Shown here: piece by piece, positions 9,639 through 17,273 of the stretch
Position numbering within the stretch: position 1 is the stretch's first letter
Layout of the letters: the number at the start of each line of letters is the position of its first letter
Assembly (NCBI GenBank): GCA_903852815.1
Contig: CAINRW010000093.1
Location: 1-42,064, forward strand
From: an uncultured Actinomycetes bacterium
Lineage (GTDB): Bacteria; Actinomycetota; Actinomycetes; Nanopelagicales; Nanopelagicaceae
Reading direction: 5' to 3'
Length of the DNA: 42,064 bases
Made by a program: the position numbers and the translations under genes
Notes under the pieces: generated by a model
What the model saw: only the letters and a program-made list of their open reading frames with translations
The model's database searches: none
Told to the model about the DNA's origin: nothing

Positions 9639-10766
9639 GAGCGAATTGAATTCTTCTGCCCAAATCTGCCAGCGCCATTCTTTTACGATCCACTCACGTC
9701 CGGCTTGTCCCATTTTTCTGGATAGCTCTGGGTTTTCAAGAAGTGCAACAGTTTGTTTACTTATTTGTTCAATGTCGGTTCCGCTTACTACAAATCCAGT
9801 TACGCCTTCTAATACAGCATCTGGTGCGCCACCGGAATCACCTGCAATAACTGGAAGACCACATGCACTTGCCTCTAAATAAACGATGCCAAGACCTTCA
9901 ACTTCAAGACCAGCAAAGCGCGAACGAGATGGCATAACAAAAATGTCGCCAACGCAAATGTATGCAGGAAGATCGTTGTATTGAATTCGCCCAATAAAAG
10001 AAACGTTTTCCTGGACGTGATCGCGAGCCACTAGTTTTTCCAGATGCGTCAAGTAAGGCCCTTGCCCAACTAAAAGTAAATGCGCATTAGGTACTTTCCT
10101 TAAAATTGCTGGCATCGAATTAATCAAGAAATCCTGACCCTTACGATGAACCAAACGTCCAACGCTCACGATTACTTTCTTATCGGAAAGCCCCAATGAA
10201 TTTCTCAGTATCGTTGAATCGACCGGTTTGAAATGTTCAACATCTATTCCTGGAGCAATTTTTCGCATCGCTTGTGCATTTTTTGAACTCAAGGCTCGAG
10301 AAATTGCGGCGCGGGTAAATTCACCGAGATAAGTTAAAGCGTCGGTGGTTTTTCCAATGCGACGCATAGCGAGCGAGAATGGAAAAACTCGAGACCACCA
10401 CACTTCATGGCCATGGGTTAGCGCAACTATTCGCGACACACCTGCGCGGCGTAAAGCACCGGACATCCATGCAAGTGGTGCTGCCGCACCAAATGCCACA
10501 GTCGAAATGGAGTTTTCGCGCACCACACGAGCCACTGCCCGATTAACGCGTAACGTCGGCAAGAGAATTTTTGATCTATCTCGAATTACTTGCACACCGA
10601 AATCGCGTAACCATTTTTCATCGTATTCATCAGTATTTCCCTGTTGTGATGTGTAAACAATGATGCTGGCTTTGGGTTGGCGTTCAATTAACCCAATGAT
10701 AAAAGTTTCAATTCCTCCAGCACGAGGTCCAAAATCATTGGTGACAAATAAAGTTTGCTTAGTAAC
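9627..10766 (-). CDS. GT4 family glycosyltransferase (start codon unclear)
   Basis: GRLVHRKGQDFLINSMP, PSRSRFAGLEVEGLGIVYLEASACGLPVIAGDSGGAPDAV. In-frame upstream coding TKQTLFVTNDFGPRAGGIETFIIGLIE extends beyond the ORF-track start at 10595. Confidence 0.85.
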   Translation of the reverse strand, partial: VTKQTLFVTNDFGPRAGGIETFIIGLIERQPKASIIVYTSQQGNTDEYDEKWLRDFGVQVIRDRSKILLPTLRVNRAVARVVRENSISTVAFGAAAPLAWMSGALRRAGVSRIVALTHGHEVWWSRVFPFSLAMRRIGKTTDALTYLGEFTRAAISRALSSKNAQAMRKIAPGIDVEHFKPVDSTILRNSLGLSDKKVIVSVGRLVHRKGQDFLINSMPAILRKVPNAHLLLVGQGPYLTHLEKLVARDHVQENVSFIGRIQYNDLPAYICVGDIFVMPSRSRFAGLEVEGLGIVYLEASACGLPVIAGDSGGAPDAVLEGVTGFVVSGTDIEQISKQTVALLENPELSRKMGQAGREWIVKEWRWQIWAEEFNSLLYP

Positions 10767-11760
10767 GGCGCGCTCCTACATAGGGTTTTGACCCTAGAGA
10801 AAGTCCCGCAATTTTTACACGAGAACCTGTTCTAGGCGCGTGCACCATTTTTCCGCCACCCAAGTAGATAGACACATGAGAAATTGGGCGACCATAAAAA
10901 AGTAAATCTCCTGGTCGTAAATATTTAAATTGAATTGGCTTTCCCAATTGTGCTTGCGCAGCTGCCGAGTGAGGAAGTGAAACTCCAGCGACTTTGAACG
11001 CGCGCATAGTTAAGCCCGAACAGTCCCACGTCACCATTCCAGCGGCACCAAATACGTAGCGATCGCCAAGTTGGGCGAGCGCGAACTTCAAAGCAACGCC
11101 ACCTCGACCAGAAAACTTCGATACTTTTTTCGCGAGAGCTTGAGACGATGCCTGATCTGCATTTTCTTTATCACTTGCAAGTTTGGCTAACCGTTCACGT
11201 TCAGCCTTTGTTAACTTCGAAAGAATTGCTTCAGCTTGCGCAAGTTTTGCTTTGGCGATTGCAGATTGTGCCTTTAATTTCTTTTCAGTTGCTGCAACTA
11301 AAGCCAATTTGTCATTTACTGTCATCGTTGTTGCATCTAGGCGTTGCTGGGCCGCTTCATACTTTCGCAGTTGCGCCGATTTACGACGGCTTAGGGCATC
11401 AAGGGCTCCGGCTGAGGATAAGTAGAGCGCTGGGTCGGAGGAGAATAAAAGTTCAAGACTTTGGCCTAGTCCACCGGCTTTGTACTGCTCAATGGCAATT
11501 GACTGCAGAGATTTTTGAAGTTTTGAGAGCGTTTGACCTTGAACTGCCGCCTTGGCTTTTATGCCATTGAGCGTTCTAGTCAAAGTCGCTAACCTAACTT
11601 TGGCCTCTTGGACACCTTCCGCTGCAGATGTTGCTTCATCTTGGAGCGCTGAGACCTTTGCCTGAATCTGAGCCAGCGAAGTGGCCGCATCTGCCGGCAC
11701 GCTCAGTGCAACCACCATGGCCATCGCCGTGATGGCGCAAGCAAGGATGCGCCGTTTCAT
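10759..11760 (-). CDS. Secreted NlpC/P60 peptidoglycan hydrolase with coiled-coil N-terminus
   Basis: Signal peptide MKRRILACAITAMAMVVALSVPADAA; WDCSGLTMRAFKVAGVSLPHSAAAQ; RPGDLLFYG..ISHVSIYLGGGKMVHA. Confidence 0.92.
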   Translation of the reverse strand: MKRRILACAITAMAMVVALSVPADAATSLAQIQAKVSALQDEATSAAEGVQEAKVRLATLTRTLNGIKAKAAVQGQTLSKLQKSLQSIAIEQYKAGGLGQSLELLFSSDPALYLSSAGALDALSRRKSAQLRKYEAAQQRLDATTMTVNDKLALVAATEKKLKAQSAIAKAKLAQAEAILSKLTKAERERLAKLASDKENADQASSQALAKKVSKFSGRGGVALKFALAQLGDRYVFGAAGMVTWDCSGLTMRAFKVAGVSLPHSAAAQAQLGKPIQFKYLRPGDLLFYGRPISHVSIYLGGGKMVHAPRTGSRVKIAGLSLGSKPYVGARRY

Positions 11761-11853
11761 AGGCAGAGGCTAACGAGGTTTATAGGACTGACTCAACTTT
11801 AAAAGGGCGATTACGCCTGAGAAATACACGAGAATCTGCGATAGTTGAGCCTA

Positions 11854-12345
11854 ATGAGCACCGTTGCATCCCTAGTTGTTGGTCACGATGGCTCGACCTC
11901 CAAAGGAAATAGCTCCAACGGAGTCTCATCCGATGCCGACCGAAAAGCCTTCTTAGAAAGACGGCGCAAAGTCGATTGCATCATTATTGGTGGCAACACT
12001 GCTCGCCATGAGCCGTACAAGCAGAGCCCTGTGCCCCTTGTGATCATTTCGCGTTCAACGATTAACCCCGTTGCAGGAAATGACTTATCCCATGTGTGGA
12101 ACCTCTCGCCTTCTCAGGCGTTGGATAAAGCTAAGGCGCTCTTTGGGCAACGAATTCTCATCGAAGCTGGAACCTCAATAATCTTCGAACTCATTGAACA
12201 GGGATTAGTAGATCAATTGGATTTAAGTGTCACTCCGGTAACTGGGGGCGATTTTCCTATTGATTGGCGCGACCTACTCAGTAAATTCAAAGAACATACG
12301 CATACTCATATTGATGGAACTGATTTTTACTGCGCACGTAACTAG
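11854..12345 (+). CDS. RibD C-terminal domain / dihydrofolate reductase-like reductase
   Basis: DCIIIGGNTARHEPY, ILIEAGTSIIFELIEQGLVDQLDLSVTPV. Confidence 0.78.
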   Translation: MSTVASLVVGHDGSTSKGNSSNGVSSDADRKAFLERRRKVDCIIIGGNTARHEPYKQSPVPLVIISRSTINPVAGNDLSHVWNLSPSQALDKAKALFGQRILIEAGTSIIFELIEQGLVDQLDLSVTPVTGGDFPIDWRDLLSKFKEHTHTHIDGTDFYCARN

Positions 12346-12377
12346 AAAGCAGATTAGAAAGCAGATTAGAAAGCAGA
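12343..12377. repeat. Tandem repeat TAGAAAGCAGAT, about 3 copies, at convergent gene ends
   Basis: Copies at 12343-12354, 12355-12366 and 12367-12377 (last one partial). Confidence 0.95.
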
Positions 12378-13205
12378 AATCAGCGCCACACCAGCTACAG
12401 CGAGAATAATTCCAACATATTGAACTTTATGCAGACGTTCATGTAGAAATTTAAAGGCCAAGACTGCAGTTGCAATCGGAAACAATGATCCGAGAACCAT
12501 TGCAATTGAAACTAGGCCATTGTTGCAAGCAATTCCTAACAATAAATTTGCTAAGAAATCTGAAATTCCCATAAAAGCTAAACCTGGATATTCCTTTGCA
12601 GAAAAATTTCCAATGCTTCGATATTTAATCGCAATGCTTGCAGTCACCACAAAAGTTGCCGCTCGCATAGCTACCATTGTCATTAGTGCACTTGATTGCG
12701 AACCAATAGACATTAAAGTCAATGCAATTCCAAAACCAAAAGCCGCACCGAGTGCAAGAAGTAAAGGTTTTAGCGGGAGCCCTTGATTTAACTCTGGACC
12801 ACTTGCGCAAAAAACTCCGACTAAGGCCAAGACGACACCAATTGATGTAATGACAGATAGCGTGTCACCGTTTGCTAACGCATAAATAAGTGGGATGACT
12901 GCGCCCATAGAACTAATAGGTGAGACAACCCCCATACGTCCCGTTGAAAGACCGGCATAAAGACAAAGAAGTCCGGCGTAACCAAAAAAACCTGCGAAAA
13001 TTCCAGCTATTAAGTAGCCATCTGAACCATAAGCATCGGCAGTCCAAGCACCAGTAATAACCATGAGAACTAAGCCGAAAATTAAACCCAAAACTTGCGA
13101 GAAACCAAGAACGGCAATTGGTGGATGCTTCTTACTCAAGCGCCCGCCTTCAAAATCAGCGGTGCCCCATAAGAGACTAGATAGCAGTGCCAAAAGTGAA
13201 GCCAT
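12366..13205 (-). CDS. EamA/DMT family transporter
   Basis: MASLLALLSSLLWGTADFEGGRLSKK; about ten hydrophobic segments; LGSLFPIATAVLAFKFLHERLHKVQYVGIILAVAGVALI. Confidence 0.88.
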   Translation of the reverse strand: MASLLALLSSLLWGTADFEGGRLSKKHPPIAVLGFSQVLGLIFGLVLMVITGAWTADAYGSDGYLIAGIFAGFFGYAGLLCLYAGLSTGRMGVVSPISSMGAVIPLIYALANGDTLSVITSIGVVLALVGVFCASGPELNQGLPLKPLLLALGAAFGFGIALTLMSIGSQSSALMTMVAMRAATFVVTASIAIKYRSIGNFSAKEYPGLAFMGISDFLANLLLGIACNNGLVSIAMVLGSLFPIATAVLAFKFLHERLHKVQYVGIILAVAGVALISAF

Positions 13206-13266
13206 GGGAGTAAGGCTACCGCCCAGCCTCCCTTAAAAACTGCGTCTACCTGCATATCCTTAATCA

Positions 13267-13845
13267 GTGGATGCAAAGGGATTTAACGAATTAATACATT
13301 ACCTTCGCACCTTTACACCAAGATCAGAGATTGTTCTTGAAGAAGTTCCCGCCCCCCAAAAACTTGCAACGTATGCTTTTGCTTTTTCTGCCGACGTCAG
13401 CAATGGCTTATTGGGCGATGATGAAGATGAGATTGCTTCTGGCCGATTTGTTCTCTTACATGAACCAGGTGGTCAAGACACATGGGAAGGTGAATTCCGC
13501 TGCGTAACTTTTGTACGGGCCGATGTTGATGCAATCATGCAACAGGATCCATTGCTACCTGAAGTTGGATGGAGTTGGTTTTTACAGGCACTTGAATTAA
13601 ATGAATGTGAGATCGCTGCTCCTAGTGGCACGGTGACTCGCGTTTCGAGCTCTTCCTTTGGAAAACTTTCACCTCGAAATGACGAAGCCGAGATGGAAAT
13701 TCGTGCGTCGTGGACACCGCTGGTCACAGAGCCGAGAGATCTCATGAACCATATCGCTGGGTGGTGCACATTAATTAGTGACGTTGCAGGGCTTGAACCG
13801 ATCCCCGAAGGCGTCTCAACGATCTCTGCTGCACGACGCCGTTAA
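13267..13845 (+). CDS. DUF3000 domain-containing protein
   Basis: Recognisable DUF3000 pattern (PRSEIVLEEVPAPQKLATYAFAFSADV...GRFVLLHEPGGQDTWEGEFRCVTFVRADVD...) and position directly before rnd. Confidence 0.88.
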   Translation: MDAKGFNELIHYLRTFTPRSEIVLEEVPAPQKLATYAFAFSADVSNGLLGDDEDEIASGRFVLLHEPGGQDTWEGEFRCVTFVRADVDAIMQQDPLLPEVGWSWFLQALELNECEIAAPSGTVTRVSSSSFGKLSPRNDEAEMEIRASWTPLVTEPRDLMNHIAGWCTLISDVAGLEPIPEGVSTISAARRR

Positions 13846-13856
13846 GATTATTTAAT

Positions 13857-15146
13857 ATGGACAGCGAAGTTATTCCCGTTCCCTTGCTTGAACCTGCTGG
13901 CGGAGTTCCGCGCATCGTTGATACCGAAACTGCTTTTGAAGCCGCAATTGAACAAATGCGCCAAGGAACTGGGGCTTTTGCAGTTGATGCAGAACGGGCT
14001 TCAGGTTTTAGATACAGCGCGCGGGCATACTTGATTCAAATTAAACGCACAAATGGCGGTCTCCATCTCATAGATCCGATTCCATTTGGTCCAGGTCATC
14101 GACTCATGAACTCTCTCAATGATTTACTCAACACTGACGAAGTTATTTTGCATGCAAGTACACAAGATTTGCCATGTCTTCGAGAGTTAGGGATCAATCC
14201 TTCTCGATTATTCGATACCGAGTTAGCGGGGCGAATTCTAGGTTTGCCCCGTGTTGGACTTGGACCACTCCTTGAATCGCTGATGGCGATTTCTTTGGCT
14301 AAAGAACACAGTGCGGCAGATTGGTCCACCAGACCGTTGCCTATTGAATGGTTAAATTATGCAGCGCTTGATGTTGAGTTAATGATTGAGTTGCGCGAAA
14401 TCATTAACTCCAAATTAATTGAAGTAAATAAGAGCGAGTGGGCCCATCAAGAGTTCGCCGCAATACTTCTTGCACCACCTGCACCTGCACGTGTTGATCC
14501 TTGGCGACGAACTTCGGGAATGCACAAAATTAAACGTCGGGATCAGCTAGCGATTATTCGAGAACTATGGCAAGCACGTGATGAGATTGCTCGAGCTGCA
14601 GATATTGCTGGAGGAAAACTGCTTAATGACTATGCGATTGTAGAACTTGCACTTAATCCCCCAACAACAAAACGTGAATTCGAGAAAACTCTCAGACCAC
14701 TTGGCTTGCGAAATAAATGGATTGAAAACATTAATATTTGGCTTAGTGCAACTGCACGTGCAGTTGCTTTGCCGGAAGATTCTTGGCCGAGCATGCGCAC
14801 TAATTCAGATACTTTGCCGCCAATAAAACTTTGGCGCGATAAATTTCCAGAAAAATTCGCACCGCTTTCACATGCAAGACATCGCATCGAAATTATCGCG
14901 AGCGAAAACTCAATTCCAGCTGAAAATTTAATTAGCCCCGAAGTGGTTCGAAGAATTTGTTGGGCGCCACCAAGTAATGCAACCAAGATTTATTCACCGG
15001 ACGCAGTTCGTGATCAGTTGATTTCGTTGGGGGCAAGAACCTGGCAGATCGATTTAGTTAGTGATGCCATTGCCAACTCTCTGCTTGAAAATGAGCCTTT
15101 GGAAGTCGTCGAATCTGTGCCCGAAACCACACCTGAAGAAGCCTGA
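13857..15146 (+). CDS. rnd: Ribonuclease D (DEDD exonuclease + HRDC)
   Basis: FAVDAERASGFRYSARAYLIQI; LHASTQDLPCLRELGINPSRLFDTELAGRILGLPRVGLGPLL; HRDC-like region DQLAIIRELWQARDEIARAADI. Confidence 0.92.
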   Translation: MDSEVIPVPLLEPAGGVPRIVDTETAFEAAIEQMRQGTGAFAVDAERASGFRYSARAYLIQIKRTNGGLHLIDPIPFGPGHRLMNSLNDLLNTDEVILHASTQDLPCLRELGINPSRLFDTELAGRILGLPRVGLGPLLESLMAISLAKEHSAADWSTRPLPIEWLNYAALDVELMIELREIINSKLIEVNKSEWAHQEFAAILLAPPAPARVDPWRRTSGMHKIKRRDQLAIIRELWQARDEIARAADIAGGKLLNDYAIVELALNPPTTKREFEKTLRPLGLRNKWIENINIWLSATARAVALPEDSWPSMRTNSDTLPPIKLWRDKFPEKFAPLSHARHRIEIIASENSIPAENLISPEVVRRICWAPPSNATKIYSPDAVRDQLISLGARTWQIDLVSDAIANSLLENEPLEVVESVPETTPEEA

Positions 15147-15172
15147 TTTACGCAACATTTAAGTTGCGTAAA
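15147..15172. promoter_or_regulatory. Perfect 10-bp inverted repeat TTTACGCAAC-ATTTAA-GTTGCGTAAA (attenuator or operator candidate)
   Basis: Begins immediately after the rnd TGA; 28 bp before the efeU ATG at 15200; no T-tract. Confidence 0.6.
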
Positions 15173-15199
15173 TACCCTCAAGCCCCTAGATTTTCACCC

Positions 15200-16018
15200 A
15201 TGGTGAGCACATTTATCATCGCCCTTCGAGAAGGCCTAGAGGCCGCTCTCATCGTTGGCATTCTCGTTGCCTATATCCTCAAGAGCGGTCGCAGGAATTT
15301 GCTGGCTCCTCTGTGGATAGGTGTTGCTAGCGCAGTCTTTGGCAGCATCACCGTCGGATTTGTGCTCTCACAAAGCTCTGGTGGCTTAAGCGAGCATGCT
15401 CAAGCCCTCTTTGCCGGTACTACATCGTTTTTAGCTGTGGCACTTGTTACCTGGATGGTTTTCTGGATGAAGCGCTCTGCCCGATTCTTAAAAGCTGAGC
15501 TTCATGAAAAAGTTGATTCAGCAGTGCCAGGAGGTCCTTGGGCCCTGGCAGCGGTAGCTTTCTTAGCCGTGATTCGCGAAGGCCTAGAAACTGCGCTTTT
15601 CCTGTATTCAAATTTCAAGACCGTCTCAGATACTCGATCATCAGCCCTTGGCCTCTTTTTAGGTTTCGCGGTGTCAATCTCTCTTGGTTATTTAATCTTT
15701 AAAAGCTCCATCAATTTAAATCTCAGCAAATTCTTCCGCTACACCGGAATCGCATTGGTCGTCGTTGCATCGGGCGTACTCATTTATGGAGTCCATGAAT
15801 TCCAAGAGATCGGTTGGTTGCCTGGAGATAGCGCATTAGCGTGGGATGTCTCAGCGAGCATTCCAGATGATTCACTCACAGCGGCAACACTTGGCGGAAC
15901 CGTGGGCTTTGATACAACAACCACGTGGCTTCAACTTTTTGTCTGGGTTTTCTACCTCGGCGCCGTCCTTTCTCTCTACCTTCCTAAAGCGCGTACACGT
16001 CAATTAACTCCGGCTTAG
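15200..16018 (+). CDS. efeU: FTR1/EfeU-type high-affinity iron permease
   Basis: Two REGLE motifs: ALREGLEAALIVGILVAYI and VIREGLETALFLYSNF; ATG 15200 chosen because the ORF-track start at 15164 lies in the hairpin. Confidence 0.9.
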   Translation: MVSTFIIALREGLEAALIVGILVAYILKSGRRNLLAPLWIGVASAVFGSITVGFVLSQSSGGLSEHAQALFAGTTSFLAVALVTWMVFWMKRSARFLKAELHEKVDSAVPGGPWALAAVAFLAVIREGLETALFLYSNFKTVSDTRSSALGLFLGFAVSISLGYLIFKSSINLNLSKFFRYTGIALVVVASGVLIYGVHEFQEIGWLPGDSALAWDVSASIPDDSLTAATLGGTVGFDTTTTWLQLFVWVFYLGAVLSLYLPKARTRQLTPA

Positions 16019-16082
16019 CGCTGTCGTAATTGCTTACTGGCGGGTAACATAACCGCTATATCGCACCTAGAGAAGGATCACT

Positions 16083-17273
16083 ATGTCCCGTTCCGTTGTT
16101 TTAGTCGATGCCGTCCGCACCCCCTTTGGGAAATCCGGTGGCATGTATGCAGGTACTCGAGCCGATGATTTGATGGTTCGCGCAATTCGTGGACTTTTAG
16201 AGCGCAATCCCGGCGTTGATCACAGCGCAATCGATGATGTTGCAATTGCTGCAGCAACTCAAACTGGTGATCAAGGAATGAACATTGGTCGAAGTGCAAC
16301 GTTGCTTGCAGGACTTCCACATACTGTTCCTGGATATTCCATCGATCGTTGGTGCGCTGGTGCAATGACCGCGGTAACAACTATTGCAGGTGCAATTGCC
16401 TTTGGTTCAAATGAAATTGCAATTGCCGGTGGTGTTGAACATATGGGCAATCATCCAATTGGTGATGGGCTAGATCCTAATCCACGTTATCTTGCAGAAA
16501 AAATTGTTGAGCAAGATGCATTAGCAATGGGTGCAACTGCTGAACGTTTACATGATCGCTTTCCAACAATTACTAAAGAGCGTGCTGATAAATATGCACT
16601 CAACTCACAAATTAAAACTGCACGAGCTTACGAGCAAGGCTTAATTCAGCGCGACTTAATTCCAACTGCAGCACGTAGCGCTGAACTTGGTTGGACAATT
16701 GCAACTGTTGATGAACCTCCTCGCCCTCAAACAACCATGGAAGGCTTAGCTGGATTAAAGACTCCATTTAGACCGGCAGGTCGAGTAACTGCAGGAAACT
16801 CTTCAGGTTTAAATGATGGCGCAACTGCGGCATTACTTGCTAGTGAAGACAAAGCAAAAGAACTTGGATTAACTATCAAAGCTCGACTTGTTACCTACGC
16901 CTTTGCTGGAGTGGAACCAGAAGTTATGGGTTATGGACCTGTACCTTCAACAATTAAAGCTTTAGCGCAAGCTGGTTTAACAATTGAGGATATTGGTTTA
17001 TTTGAAATCAATGAAGCTTTTGCGGTTCAAGTAATCGCATTCCTAGAGCACTTCTCAATTGCAGATGATGACCCTCGTGTTAATCCATTCGGTGGTGCGA
17101 TTGCTGTCGGCCATCCACTTGCCTCCTCAGGAGTAAGACTCATGCTTAACCTTGCACGCTCTTTTGAAACACATCCAGAGGTTCGTTATGGATTGACGAC
17201 CATGTGTATCGGCCTTGGAATGGGCGGATCAGTAATCTGGGAAAACCCACACTTTAACGGTCAGGTGAAATAA
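16083..17273 (+). CDS. fadA: Acetyl-CoA acyltransferase (thiolase)
   Basis: DAVRTPFGKSGGMY; YSIDRWCAGAMTAVTTIAGAI; NEAFAVQVIAF; GGAIAVGHPLASSGVRL; AGAAGGA-type Shine-Dalgarno. Confidence 0.93.
   Translation: MSRSVVLVDAVRTPFGKSGGMYAGTRADDLMVRAIRGLLERNPGVDHSAIDDVAIAAATQTGDQGMNIGRSATLLAGLPHTVPGYSIDRWCAGAMTAVTTIAGAIAFGSNEIAIAGGVEHMGNHPIGDGLDPNPRYLAEKIVEQDALAMGATAERLHDRFPTITKERADKYALNSQIKTARAYEQGLIQRDLIPTAARSAELGWTIATVDEPPRPQTTMEGLAGLKTPFRPAGRVTAGNSSGLNDGATAALLASEDKAKELGLTIKARLVTYAFAGVEPEVMGYGPVPSTIKALAQAGLTIEDIGLFEINEAFAVQVIAFLEHFSIADDDPRVNPFGGAIAVGHPLASSGVRLMLNLARSFETHPEVRYGLTTMCIGLGMGGSVIWENPHFNGQVK

Noticed and set aside
11148-11570. 140-aa plus-strand ORF inside the NlpC/P60 gene
   Set aside because: Antisense to an alanine-rich coiled-coil coding region; no recognisable domain or start signal. 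Same reasoning applies to other shadow ORFs (e.g. 18491-18922, 24194-24697, 38242-38661).
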